From the NCBI GenBank assembly GCA_016715765.1, contig JADJZJ010000006.1:1-64000 (forward strand): a stretch of DNA of 64,000 nt. Direction: 5' to 3'. This document shows positions 1 through 8,096 of the stretch, piece after piece (position 1 is the first letter of the stretch; each line of letters starts with the position of its first letter). The position numbers were made by a program, and so were the translations under genes. The notes below the pieces were generated by a model, which saw nothing but the letters and a program-made list of their open reading frames with translations, ran no database searches and had not been told where the DNA came from. This DNA is from Opitutaceae bacterium (GTDB lineage: Bacteria; Verrucomicrobiota; Verrucomicrobiia; Opitutales; Opitutaceae).

Positions 1-1403
1 TGTTTCCGGCGGATGCGCGCGCGCTCATCGAGATTGACGGCCAGGCCCAGGCGGCCGGGGCCGGGGGGGAGCTGCTGGCCCGGCTCACGGCGCCGATCAC
101 CCTCAACGACCGCGTGGCCGGGGCGGTGACGGTGGGCTACGTGCGGCCGCACGCGCCGGCGGACGAGGGACCCTTCCGCGTCCGCGAACGGGAGATCCTC
201 GACAACATCGCGCGCACCATCGGCCTCGGCCTCGGCGAGCGCGAGGCCTTCACGGCGGTGCGGCGCTTCAACACCAAGCTGGAGGGCAAGGTGGCCGCAC
301 GCACCGCCGAGCTCGCCGCCCGCAGCCAGCAGATCGAGGCCCTGCTCAACGCCATTCCCGACACCGTGATGCGCCTGCGGCTGGACGGCTCCGTCCTCTT
401 CAGCCAGCGCGCCCAGGAATCGCCCCGGCTCGCCGCCATCACGCCCCTGCCGGCGGCGGCGCCCGGTTTCCAGGCCACGGCCGACCTGCTGGCCGCCTGT
501 CTCCGGCTGGGCCGCCAGGCCCTGGCGGAGAACCGCACGGTGGCCGGCGATGTCGAGGTCGGCACGCCCGACGGTCCCGTGGCCGTCGAGCTGCGTTCCG
601 CCCCGACCGGCGCGGAGGAGTTCGTGCTGTTCGTCCGCGACATCACGGCGCGCAAGCGCCTCGAGGCCGAGGTGGCGGCGATGCTGGAGAAGGAGCGCGA
701 GGTCTCCGAGATGAAGACGCGCTTCATCTCCGTCACCTCGCACGAGTTCCGCACGCCGATGGCCGCGGCGATGGGCTCGGTGGAGCTGCTGCACAATCAC
801 TTTGACCGGTTGACCCCGGCCAAGCGGGAGGAGCTGTTCACGCGCGTCTTCGGCTCGATGCACCGCATGACCGAGATGCTCGACGACATCCTCACCCTGA
901 ACCGGATGGATGCGAACCGCCTCGAGGTCCAACCGGCCGTCGTCGAGCTGCGGAGCTTCGTCCACAGCGCCATTGACGAAATCCGGCTGGGGGACCGGGA
1001 GGGCCATCGCTTCGAGCTGGACTGCGAGGGCGAGACGGCGGGCTTTGTCACCGATCCGAACCTGCTCCACCACATCCTTTCCAACCTGCTCAGCAATGCC
1101 GTGCGCTATTCCCCGGCCGGCACCGTGGTGACGACCCGCATTGTGGCGGCGGCCGACCGGGTGCGGATCACGGTGGCGGACCAGGGCATCGGCATCCCCG
1201 CGGCGGACCGCCAGCGCGTCTTCGAACCCTTTGAGCGTGGCTCCAATGTCGGCCAGATCAAGGGCACCGGCCTGGGGCTCAGCATCGTCAAGCGCATGTG
1301 CGGGCTGCTCGGCGGCACGATTGGCGTCGAATCCGCCGCCCGGGGCGGCTCCTGCTTCACGCTCAACTTTCCCCGGCGGCCGGCGCCAGACTCCCTCCCA
1401 TGA
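1..1403 (+). CDS. Sensor histidine kinase (GAF-PAS-HisKA-HATPase), 5' truncated
   Basis: The reading frame is open from base 3, so the gene starts upstream of the window; the in-frame GTG at 114 is internal. The first residues read as the end of a GAF-like sensor domain. A coiled linker (LEGKVAARTAELAARS) leads to a PAS-like segment ending in FVRDITARKRLE. The HisKA box SVTSHEFRTPM carries the predicted phospho-histidine at about base 741. The ATPase domain shows the N box (LSNLLSNAVRYS), the G1 box (VADQGIGIP) and the G2 box (GTGLGLSIV). No transmembrane segment is visible in the part present. The stop overlaps the start of the next gene (ATGA), so the two are translationally coupled and probably form one signalling pathway. 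The signal is unknown. Confidence 0.9.
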   Translation, partial: FPADARALIEIDGQAQAAGAGGELLARLTAPITLNDRVAGAVTVGYVRPHAPADEGPFRVREREILDNIARTIGLGLGEREAFTAVRRFNTKLEGKVAARTAELAARSQQIEALLNAIPDTVMRLRLDGSVLFSQRAQESPRLAAITPLPAAAPGFQATADLLAACLRLGRQALAENRTVAGDVEVGTPDGPVAVELRSAPTGAEEFVLFVRDITARKRLEAEVAAMLEKEREVSEMKTRFISVTSHEFRTPMAAAMGSVELLHNHFDRLTPAKREELFTRVFGSMHRMTEMLDDILTLNRMDANRLEVQPAVVELRSFVHSAIDEIRLGDREGHRFELDCEGETAGFVTDPNLLHHILSNLLSNAVRYSPAGTVVTTRIVAAADRVRITVADQGIGIPAADRQRVFEPFERGSNVGQIKGTGLGLSIVKRMCGLLGGTIGVESAARGGSCFTLNFPRRPAPDSLP

Positions 1404-2494
1404 CCCCGCTCCCCAACGTCAGAATCCTGGTCGTCGATGACGACGAGGCGGTCCGCCAGACCCTGGCCGACATGCTCGAACTGAACGGTTTTCGCGTAAT
1501 CACCGCCGCCAACGGCACGGAGGGCCTGCAGTTCGCCCGCCGCGACCGGCCCACGCTCATCATCACCGACGTCAACATGCCGGGCCTGACGGGCTACGAG
1601 CTGCTGGAGGCGCTCCGCCATGACGAAATTTTGCGGACGATACCCGTGATCGTGATCTCGGCCAAGGCGGACCGCGCCGCCACCCGCCAGGGCATGGAAC
1701 TCGGCGCGGCCGACTTCATCACCAAGCCCTTCACCGAAAGCGAGGTGCTGCACTCCATCGCCACGCGCCTCGAGAAGAAGGAACTGCTCGACGAGCTGGA
1801 CGCCTTTGCGCACACGGTGGCGCACGATCTCAAGAATCCCCTCGCCACCGTAACCGGCCGTCTCGACCTGATTGGCCTGGAACTGGGCAAGGCCGACGAG
1901 GCGACCCTGCGGCATCACCTCAACGAGGCCATGAAGTCCACGATGCGGCTCACCGGCATCATCGACGAATTGCTCATCCTTGCGGGTGTGCGGCGCCAGG
2001 TGGTGGTGCCGCAGCCGCTCGACATGGCCGCCATCGTGGAGGAGGCGCTGGAGGGGGTGGAAAGCCTCCTGCGGCAGCAAAGGGCGCGGATCGAAAAGCC
2101 GGCGACGTGGCCCGAAGCGGTCGGCTACGCCCCTTGGATCATGCAGGTGTGGGGCAACTACATCAGCAATGCCGCGAAATACGGCGGCCCCGAGCCGCTG
2201 ATCCGCCTCGGCGCCGAAACCAGCGCGGACGGCCACACCCTGCGGGCGTGGGTGGATGATTCCGGCCCGGGTTTGGACGAGGCGGCCCGGGCGCAGATGT
2301 TCGTGCCCTTCACCCGCATCTCCACCGGGCGGGCCGGCAGCCACGGGCTCGGCCTCTCCATTGTGCGCCGGATCGTCGAGAAACTCGGGGGCAAGGTCGG
2401 CGTCGAAAGCCGGTCCGGAAATGGCTCCCGTTTCTGGTTTGAGCTTCCCACCACCGCCGGGCCCGCGGCGGCCCCGCCTTTCCCGGCGGGATGA
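1400..2494 (+). CDS. Response regulator-histidine kinase hybrid (REC-HisKA-HATPase)
   Basis: The ATG at 1400 overlaps the stop of the preceding kinase and begins MTPLPNVRILVVDDD directly before the receiver domain, so it is preferred to an upstream in-frame start at 1298. The receiver has the acidic pair (VDDDE), the phospho-acceptor Asp in LIITDVNMPG and the conserved Lys in TKPF. A HisKA box follows (FAHTVAHDLKNPLATV), then an ATPase domain with an N box (GNYISNAAKYGG), a G1 box (VDDSGPGL) and a G2 box (GSHGLGLSIV). There is no DNA-binding domain and no membrane segment, so it is a cytoplasmic relay protein of 364 residues. It probably receives phosphate from the upstream kinase and passes it to an unseen partner. 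Confidence 0.9.
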   Translation: MTPLPNVRILVVDDDEAVRQTLADMLELNGFRVITAANGTEGLQFARRDRPTLIITDVNMPGLTGYELLEALRHDEILRTIPVIVISAKADRAATRQGMELGAADFITKPFTESEVLHSIATRLEKKELLDELDAFAHTVAHDLKNPLATVTGRLDLIGLELGKADEATLRHHLNEAMKSTMRLTGIIDELLILAGVRRQVVVPQPLDMAAIVEEALEGVESLLRQQRARIEKPATWPEAVGYAPWIMQVWGNYISNAAKYGGPEPLIRLGAETSADGHTLRAWVDDSGPGLDEAARAQMFVPFTRISTGRAGSHGLGLSIVRRIVEKLGGKVGVESRSGNGSRFWFELPTTAGPAAAPPFPAG

Positions 2495-2588
2495 TCGTCA
2501 GGCCCAAGCCAACGAGGCTGTGTTGGACTGGACGGAGGGAGGACCTGACCCGCCTTGCGAACGGTGCATCCGCGGTTGATCATCCAAG

Positions 2589-2612
2589 GGGCAGGTCAGA
2601 GACCTGCCCTAC
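2589..2612. repeat. Short GTAG-type palindrome
   Basis: The palindrome GGGCAGGTC-aga-GACCTGCCC followed by TAC lies between the convergent signalling pair and nrfA. Read on the minus strand it starts with GTAGGGC, the head shared by many intergenic repeats here. It could act as a bidirectional terminator or be a REP-like unit. Confidence 0.55.
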
Positions 2613-2621
2613 TGGTTCAAT

Positions 2622-4040
2622 CTATTTTGCGCGGGTGATGGCGATCTCGCCCTGGCGGGCGTAGTCGATGGCTTCGGCGAGGATGCGCGCGGCCTCCTGC
2701 GGGGCGTGGAAGCCCATGGAGTTTTCCGCGGAGATGAAGTCGAGGCGCCACTGGGCCTTGCGTTGCAGGTCGCGCGCGGCCTTGAGCTGGCCGTCGTTCG
2801 CGCCGGCCTTCTGGGCGGCGGCGATGGCGTCCATCAGGCCGATGACGGCCTGTTCGCCGCGGTTGAGCAGGGCGACGTTGCGGTCCTGCACGAGCAGGGC
2901 GCGGGCCTTGATCTCCTGCTCGGAGACGCGGTGGCAGGTCTGGCAGGCCTGGGCGACATTGAGCAGGGGCGAGCGGACGTGGTGGTTGCTGACCTTGATG
3001 GCGCCCTCGCGCACGTAGGGCATGTGGCAGTCGGAACAGGAAACGCCGGCGCGGGCGTGGATCCCCTGACTCCACAGCTCAAACTCGGGGTGCTGGGCCT
3101 TGAGGATGGGGGCGCCGCTTTCGGTGTTCTTGAAGTCCACATGCTTCACCTCGTCGTAGTAGGCTTCGATCTGCTCGACCTTGAGGCCCTTCTGCCACGG
3201 GTAGGTGACCAGCTTGCCCTCGCCCTTGAAGTAGTACTCGACGTGGCACTGGGCGCAGACCATCGAGCGCAGCTCCTGGCGGGTGGCGTGGATATTGGGC
3301 TCGTAGCGGCCCTGGCGGCCGTCGCGGCGCCAGCGCTCGATGCTGGGCAGGTGCGGCGTCGGGTAGTCGGAGTCGGCGAGGGCGCGGATGCCGTTGAGGA
3401 AACCGGGGCGGTTGACGCGCAGGTTCATGTTCTCGGCGTCATGGCAATCAATGCAGGAGACGGGGTGCTCGACCATTTTCGAGGCTTCGCTGTAGGGCAT
3501 GGCGCAGACGATCTCGAAACCCTTCTGGATCTGCTCCTCCCAGTGCGCCTTGCCCGCGGGGACGCCGGCCTTGATGCCCTGCTCGATGTAGAGGTTCAGG
3601 GTGGAGGCGTGGCACTGCAGGCACGCGCCGGGCTGCTTGAAGTTCTTCACGCGCTCGGTCTCGCGCTGGTCGAGGAGCATGTAGGCGTGGCCGCGCTCCT
3701 CGCGGTAATCGACGCCGAAGGCATAGCCGGCGAAGAGCCGGCGCCACACCGGATCCTCGTCGAGGTGCTGGAAGGCCTCGCTGCCGCCGTGGTTGGTCCG
3801 CTCGGTGTCCACGGTGCGCTTGTAGCTGTCGTACTGGCGCGGGTAGTTCTTGCCCCAGATGGCGGGGTCAATGGTCTGGTCGCTGACCTCGACGACGCGG
3901 AAGACGTCCTTCGTGGCCTCGGCCTGGCGGGCGACGATGTTCTGGTAGAGCATCAGGATCAGGAAGGTGCCGCCGGCGGTGGCGGCGAGGAGGAGGACGA
4001 AAACCCAGGTGGCGAGGCCGCGGCGGTCGGTGGTGTTCAT
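2622..4040 (-). CDS. nrfA: Ammonia-forming cytochrome c nitrite reductase, catalytic subunit
   Basis: NrfA reduces nitrite to ammonium with six electrons in the periplasm. The 472-residue protein has an N-terminal hydrophobic anchor or uncleaved signal (about residues 10-32) and five haem-binding motifs: CLQCH, CIDCH, CAQCH, CSDCH and CQTCH. The third sits in the family signature CAQCHVEYYF, and the fourth is followed by HMPYVREG and SNHHVRSPL, as expected for NrfA. The first motif, which binds the active-site haem and is CXXCK in the classical enzyme, is CXXCH here; CXXCH forms are known in some NrfA proteins. The gene follows nrfH on the same strand, separated by about 90 bases that include a purine-rich repeat. 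Confidence 0.95.
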   Translation of the reverse strand: MNTTDRRGLATWVFVLLLAATAGGTFLILMLYQNIVARQAEATKDVFRVVEVSDQTIDPAIWGKNYPRQYDSYKRTVDTERTNHGGSEAFQHLDEDPVWRRLFAGYAFGVDYREERGHAYMLLDQRETERVKNFKQPGACLQCHASTLNLYIEQGIKAGVPAGKAHWEEQIQKGFEIVCAMPYSEASKMVEHPVSCIDCHDAENMNLRVNRPGFLNGIRALADSDYPTPHLPSIERWRRDGRQGRYEPNIHATRQELRSMVCAQCHVEYYFKGEGKLVTYPWQKGLKVEQIEAYYDEVKHVDFKNTESGAPILKAQHPEFELWSQGIHARAGVSCSDCHMPYVREGAIKVSNHHVRSPLLNVAQACQTCHRVSEQEIKARALLVQDRNVALLNRGEQAVIGLMDAIAAAQKAGANDGQLKAARDLQRKAQWRLDFISAENSMGFHAPQEAARILAEAIDYARQGEIAITRAK

Positions 4041-4093
4041 GGCGTTTTTAAATTTCGGATGGTGGATACCGGATTTCGGAAAGTGGTGAGCGG

Positions 4094-4130
4094 GGAGAAA
4101 GAGAAAGATTACGAGGAAAGAGAAAGATTA
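4094..4130. repeat. Purine-rich GAGAAAGAGAAAGAT array
   Basis: The array consists of GAGAAAGA/GAAAGATT words and abuts the stop codon of nrfH. The same words occur after the stop of the nirV-like gene (7070-7104), at 26998-27098 as an inverted pair, and inside the composite repeats near 20.6, 33.4, 48.1 and 60.1 kb. Confidence 0.75.
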
Positions 4131-4607
4131 CTAACGGGTGGGGCCGTGGCCGACTTCGCGGTGGCAGTGGACGCAGTCGAGCATGCGCTGGGGGTCGCCG
4201 CGGTGGGTGTTGATGCCGTCCACGATCTGCTCGTGGCAGGACACGCAGTTCTGCTGCAGGACGGCGGAGTTGTGCGGGCGGATCATGATGGGCTCGTGAA
4301 AGTCCTGCAAAGTGAAGCCCTTCGAATGCCAGAAGCCGTTCTCCGCCTTGCTGAGGTATTTGGGGATGAACGAATGGGGCGTGTGGCAGTCGTTGCAGGT
4401 GGCGACGGCGTGGTGCGGGGATTTCTGCCAGCCGTCAAAGTGCTCGCGCATGATGTGGCAGTTCATGCAGGCCCGCGGATCGTTGGAAAAATACGACAGC
4501 CCGTGGGCGTACGTGAAGGTGAAGGTGCCGAGGCCGGCGAACAGGCCCACGGTACAGGTCAACGCCAGCAGCAGGTAAAGGCGGAGACGGGGACGCGGCT
4601 CAGACAT
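4131..4607 (-). CDS. nrfH: Tetrahaem cytochrome c NrfH, quinol-oxidising subunit of nitrite reductase
   Basis: NrfH takes electrons from the quinol pool and feeds NrfA. The protein has one N-terminal membrane helix (LYLLLALTCTVGLFAGLG) and four CXXCH motifs: CMNCH, CNDCH, CVSCH and CVHCH, as in the NapC/NirT/NrfH family. The start ATG at 4607 is chosen over an in-frame GTG at 4613 because GGGAG lies at proper spacing before the ATG. The upstream DUF2249 gene ends two bases before this start, so the genes are coupled. Length (158 residues) is normal for NrfH. Confidence 0.95.
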   Translation of the reverse strand: MSEPRPRLRLYLLLALTCTVGLFAGLGTFTFTYAHGLSYFSNDPRACMNCHIMREHFDGWQKSPHHAVATCNDCHTPHSFIPKYLSKAENGFWHSKGFTLQDFHEPIMIRPHNSAVLQQNCVSCHEQIVDGINTHRGDPQRMLDCVHCHREVGHGPTR

Positions 4608-4609
4608 GA

Positions 4610-4843
4610 TCACTCCCGCCAGAAATTCACGGACCAGCAGCCGTCAGCCCGGTGTTCCATCGTGGACTGGAAGCCCTCGCTCTTGAGCAGTTCGATCAAC
4701 GGGGCGGGCATGAAGGGGGCGACGATGGTCACGCCGTGGCCGGCGGTCAGGGCGTCCACCCGGGCGCGGATGAGCGGCAGGGGTTCCTCGCCGCGGGCGA
4801 GATAGGGACGGACGTCGAAGACTTTGAATTTGGGCGCAGCCAT
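4610..4843 (-). CDS. DUF2249 domain protein (TusA-like fold)
   Basis: This 77-residue protein matches the DUF2249 pattern: FKVFDVRPYLARGEEPLPLIRARVDAL at the start, a central hydrophobic segment and a C-terminal basic/aromatic tail ending NFWRE. Proteins of this family often lie next to nitrate, nitrite or nitric-oxide metabolism genes; their biochemical role is unknown. Here the gene is embedded in the nrf transcription unit, 9 bases after the porin-like gene and 2 bases before nrfH. A role in nitrite respiration or sulfur/redox chemistry is inferred from context only. Confidence 0.75.
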   Translation of the reverse strand: MAAPKFKVFDVRPYLARGEEPLPLIRARVDALTAGHGVTIVAPFMPAPLIELLKSEGFQSTMEHRADGCWSVNFWRE

Positions 4844-4852
4844 GGGAGATGA

Positions 4853-6073
4853 TCAGTAGATGAATTCCACCTGGGCCCAAACTTTTTTCACGTCGGGGTA
4901 GGCGGGCGAATCGCGGCGGAAGTCGGCGAACTTCACGAGGCCGGTGAATTGCCGGCCGAATTTCCGGGTGAGCATGACGTCGATCTCGTGGCCGAATGTC
5001 GCGTCGCCGGCATCGGCGTCGAATTGGTGATAGTAGGCGGTGAGGGCGATTTCCGCCGGCAGATTCGCCGTGGCCTTGAGGTAGGTGTCGCGCAGGCCGG
5101 CGGCGGGTGTGGTGAGGAAAAGATCCGCCCAGCCGTTCCACGCGTGCAGGGTGGCGAGCGGGGTCTTGAAGCCGACATTGTTGTCCGAGCCCAGCGTCTC
5201 GTGGCCGAGCAAAAGGCTGCCGGCCTTGGCGGTGAGTCCGGCCTCCAGTGCCAGGTAGGACGCAGAATAATTCAGGGGGCTGGACGCGTATTCGGATTGG
5301 GTGGCCGCCTCGAGGCGGTAGGCGAACTTGAGTTCAGGGTTGAGCGGGCGGGTGCCGGCGAAGCTCGCGCCATAGGTGGCGCAGGAGTTGGCGGCAGAGT
5401 TATCGAAATCCAGCAGGTAGGCGTAACCGGTGAGTGTGCCCGCAGCCCAACCGGCGTAGCTGGCGTTGAACACATGGGACCCGGAATCCCATTGGCCCTG
5501 TGCATGGCGGCGGCTGAACACGCGGTTGATCTGATCGAGGTAGGCGTAGGTGAGGGTGGTCTGGGCGAGGGTCTTGTCCTGCACGACGAGGGCGTCGAAA
5601 GTCTGCATGTTCTGCCGCCAGCCGACGTCGCCAATAAAGCGGAAGTTGTCGAGGACGAGGCGCTGGCGGCCGAGGGTCACGGTGGTTTTGGCGTGGGTGT
5701 ACGCGGCGAAGAGTTGATTGAGTTCCGTAGTCTCGGGATCGGCGACGACGGCGCGGCCGGCGCCCCCGGCGTTGAGGCCCGCCTGACTGTAGCTGTCGCC
5801 ATCGGCGGCGGTGATGTTCTCGGCTTCGATCAGGAAATTCCAGCCGTGGAACGGTGCCGGCGCGAAGCCGAGCCGGGTGCGGAGTGTCAGGGCATCGGCA
5901 TCCCGCAGGCCGGACTGCTCGACGCCTTCGTAGCGGAGGCGGGCGTTGAGCGAGACCTTGCCCTGGGCGAAGGCGTCGGCAAAGGAGGCGGGCGCGGCCG
6001 CAACAGCACCGGAGCACAGGAGGGCGAGGCCGGCTCGGACCGCGGGGAGGCAATTTGAAAAGAGGCGAAACAT
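4853..6073 (-). CDS. Outer-membrane beta-barrel (alginate-export/porin-like)
   Basis: The start MFRLFSNCL at 6073 gives a normal signal peptide (hydrophobic core AGLALLCSGAVAAAPASFA); a longer in-frame start at 6142 would put 23 polar residues before it. The mature part begins with LNARLRYEGVEQSG and alternates polar and hydrophobic residues through to a C-terminal aromatic residue (QVEFIY), typical of a porin. The motif FHGWNFLIEAEN and the segment TVTLGRQRLVLDNFRFIGDVGWRQN resemble alginate-export family porins. It is the first gene of the nrf unit, so it may admit nitrite, other anions or a carbon source to the periplasm; the substrate is not known. Confidence 0.75.
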   Translation of the reverse strand: MFRLFSNCLPAVRAGLALLCSGAVAAAPASFADAFAQGKVSLNARLRYEGVEQSGLRDADALTLRTRLGFAPAPFHGWNFLIEAENITAADGDSYSQAGLNAGGAGRAVVADPETTELNQLFAAYTHAKTTVTLGRQRLVLDNFRFIGDVGWRQNMQTFDALVVQDKTLAQTTLTYAYLDQINRVFSRRHAQGQWDSGSHVFNASYAGWAAGTLTGYAYLLDFDNSAANSCATYGASFAGTRPLNPELKFAYRLEAATQSEYASSPLNYSASYLALEAGLTAKAGSLLLGHETLGSDNNVGFKTPLATLHAWNGWADLFLTTPAAGLRDTYLKATANLPAEIALTAYYHQFDADAGDATFGHEIDVMLTRKFGRQFTGLVKFADFRRDSPAYPDVKKVWAQVEFIY

Positions 6074-6183
6074 GAAATCAGAAGCCGGAATTTTACAGGA
6101 GGGAACAGAGGGAGCGGAGGAAGATAATCTTGCCGGGCTCATTCTCTGCTACCTCCTGTAAGCATGTCTTTTTCGGATTTTAA

Positions 6184-6264
6184 GTAGGGCTGGTCTTTGA
6201 CCTGCCCGGTGAATGCTGAGATGCGGATGGGGCGTGAGCAGGGCGGGTCAGAGACCCGCCCTAC
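6184..6264. repeat. GTAG-headed inverted repeat overlapping the sco stop codon
   Basis: Two copies face each other: GTAGGGCTGGTC...GACCTGCCC on the left and GGGCGGGTC-aga-GACCCGCCCTAC on the right. The minus-strand head GTAG supplies the TAG stop of the Sco-like gene (6261-6263). Confidence 0.7.
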
Positions 6265-6956
6265 TTGGCCAGGGCGGCGGCGGCGGCCTCGAGACCGCCC
6301 TTGAGGCCCTGGCGCTGGTGGACGATTTCGCCCTGGGCATTGAGGATGGTGACGAGATTGGAGTGGGCGAAGGAGCCGTCGGCCTCCTGCTTGTATTTCA
6401 CGCCGACGAGCGCGGCGAGTTCGCGGACGGCGTCGTCGGAGCCGCGGAGGATGATCCAGTTTGAATCAAGGCCGCGCTGGGCGCGGTATTGGGCGAGGAC
6501 CGCGGTCGTGTCGCGTGCGGTGTCGAAGCTGACGAGGACGAAGGCGGTCCGGCTGCGCAACTCCGCGGGCAGGCCGGACTGGATCGCGAGGAGGTCGGTG
6601 ACCGTCAGCGGGCAGGCATAGCCGCAGGAGGCGAAGAAGAGGTTGAGCGCGACGGGGCGGCCGCGGAGTTCGCCGAGGCTGAAGGCCTTGCCGGTATCGT
6701 CGGTGAAGGCGGCCTCGAGCTGGTAGAGCGAATCGGAGGTGAAGGGGGCGGCGGCTTCGGCGGAGGTGGCGGTGCTGCAACAGGCGGCGGGCTTGGGTTC
6801 GGCTTTGGCGGCACAGCACGCGGCCTTGGGCGCGGGCTGGCAGCAGGCTGCCTTGGTTTCGGAGGCTGGGGAATCGCCTGCAAGCAGGCTCCTGCCGGGA
6901 AGGAGGACGGCGAGGGCGAGGAGGGTTGCGGTGAGGCGCAAGTGGGAGGAGCTCAT
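6261..6956 (-). CDS. SCO1/SenC-family copper chaperone with Cys-Cys-rich N-terminus
   Basis: This is a thioredoxin-fold SCO protein, a family that delivers copper to copper enzymes such as cytochrome oxidase. The copper motif is CGYAC in LFFASCGYACPLTVTDL, and the third ligand histidine is in SFAHSNLVTILN. A signal peptide (LTATLLALAVLLPGRSLLAG) precedes a linker with three Cys-Cys pairs (AACCQ, AACCA, AACCS) in an Ala/Pro/Lys-rich stretch before the fold starts near residue 73. The pairs look like extra metal-binding sites. Its position next to nirV and nirK suggests it may serve the copper sites of NirK; this is inference. Confidence 0.85.
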   Translation of the reverse strand: MSSSHLRLTATLLALAVLLPGRSLLAGDSPASETKAACCQPAPKAACCAAKAEPKPAACCSTATSAEAAAPFTSDSLYQLEAAFTDDTGKAFSLGELRGRPVALNLFFASCGYACPLTVTDLLAIQSGLPAELRSRTAFVLVSFDTARDTTAVLAQYRAQRGLDSNWIILRGSDDAVRELAALVGVKYKQEADGSFAHSNLVTILNAQGEIVHQRQGLKGGLEAAAAALAK

Positions 6957-6970
6957 GGGAGGATTTTTTT

Positions 6971-7104
6971 AACGCGGAGGGCGCGGAGAACGCGGAGTTT
7001 TTTATTAATTATCTCCGCGGTCTTCGCGTCCTCCGCGTTTCACTTGGATTGCGTCGGGGCGGAAGGGGGGAGAAAGAGAAAGATAAAGAGGAAAGAGAAA
7101 GATT
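6971..7104. repeat. CGCGGAG hairpin plus GAGAAAGA array
   Basis: At 6971-7039 an array AACGCGGAGGGCGCGGAG is followed, after an AT-rich loop, by its inverse (CCGCGG..CTCCGCGTT). At 7070-7104 a GAGAAAGAGAAAGAT array runs into the stop codon of the nirV-like gene. Both are members of dispersed repeat families and fill the 146-base gap between the two genes. Confidence 0.7.
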
Positions 7105-7873
7105 AACGGGGAAGGTCCCGGGCACAGCGGAAGCCGAGGGCGGTGGTGGTGTTGTTGGCCTTCAGCGACGACCGCAGGGCCTGGCGCATGAAGGCGGCGT
7201 AGTCGGTGGTGTCCTTGGCGCCGACGGAACCGGCGCCGCAGAAGAGGTCGCGCTCGAGGCCGGAGTCGCCGCGGGATTCGCCGGTGACCATGGCGGTGTT
7301 GAAATCATCCACCCATTCCCAGACGAGCCCGTGAAGATCGTAGGCGCCGTGGAAATTGGGGCGGCCCGAGGCGACGGCGCGCTGCACGGCGGGCACCGGG
7401 CGGGCGAGCCACGCGTAGAGGTCGCGGTTGAGGTCCTCGTCATTTTTTCCATCCGGGCGCGTGTAGCCGGCGGCGGCGGCGAGTTCCCATTCGGCGGTGG
7501 ACGGCAGGCGCTTGCCGGCCGAGCGGGCGTAGGCGCGGGCGGCGAACCACGAAATGCGCACCACGGGGGCAGCGGCGGGGGCCGTGGGTCCGGGTTCGAG
7601 GTCGCCGGCCCAGTGTTCCAGGTAGGAGGAATCGGCGAACAGCCGGCTCACCTGCGAGCGCCGCCACTTCGGGTGGGCGGTGACGAAGGCGAGGAACTCC
7701 GCGTTGGTGACGGGGCGCGCATCGAGCAGAAAGGCGGCGACGCGCACCTCGGGGGCGTCCTTGGTGGAGCGCTGGAGCGGCACGTAGGCCCCGGCGGGAA
7801 TCGTGACCATGCGCACGGGCTCTGCCGCGCCGAGACCGAGGGCCAGGGACAGGATGAGAGCGAAGAGGCGCAT
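7103..7873 (-). CDS. nirV: NirV-like formylglycine-generating-enzyme-family protein
   Basis: The start MRLFALILSLALGLGAAEP at 7873 gives a clean signal peptide; an in-frame start at 7894 is less likely. The body follows the sulfatase-modifying-factor fold: VTIPAGAYVPL, an NAEFLAFV segment, PVVRISWFAARAYARSAGKRLPSTAEWELAA, LHGLVWEWVDDF and a C-terminal LGFRCARD. NirV proteins of this fold are encoded beside copper nitrite reductase genes in many denitrifiers; their exact role is unsettled. The adjacent upstream gene is nirK, which supports the name. Length (256 residues) fits. Confidence 0.8.
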   Translation of the reverse strand: MRLFALILSLALGLGAAEPVRMVTIPAGAYVPLQRSTKDAPEVRVAAFLLDARPVTNAEFLAFVTAHPKWRRSQVSRLFADSSYLEHWAGDLEPGPTAPAAAPVVRISWFAARAYARSAGKRLPSTAEWELAAAAGYTRPDGKNDEDLNRDLYAWLARPVPAVQRAVASGRPNFHGAYDLHGLVWEWVDDFNTAMVTGESRGDSGLERDLFCGAGSVGAKDTTDYAAFMRQALRSSLKANNTTTALGFRCARDLPR

Positions 7874-7885
7874 GGGGTGTGAGGT

Positions 7886-8083
7886 TTTAACCACGGATTT
7901 AGAGCCCTGTCGCTTCGCTCGGTAGCACGGATGGCACGGATTGAGAATTCAAGTCCAAGGCAATGGCCACATAAGGCTCAGAAGGCACAAAATTCCCGAT
8001 CATTTCTGTGCCTTTTGTGCCTCTTGTGGCCATGGTTCGGGCTCTGTTTGCCATCCGTGTCATCCGTGAAATCCGTGGTTAAA
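7886..8083. repeat. CACGGAT-family inverted repeat with nested GGCCACAAGAGGC palindrome
   Basis: The outer arms are TTTAACCACGGATTT at the left and AAATCCGTGGTTAAA at the right. Between them lies a second inverted pair: AATGGCCACATAAGGC against GCCTCTTGTGGCCATGG. The element fills the gap between nirK and nirV. Similar elements lie at 28323-28762 (with a gene inside), 35353-35500 and 36535-36703. Confidence 0.85.
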
Positions 8084-8096
8084 CGGTATTTTGTTT

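Noticed and set aside
2706..4805. A plus-strand open frame of 699 codons opposite nrfA and nrfH.
   Set aside because: It is a low-complexity Val/Gly/Ala/Leu-rich translation of the opposite strand of clearly identified cytochromes.
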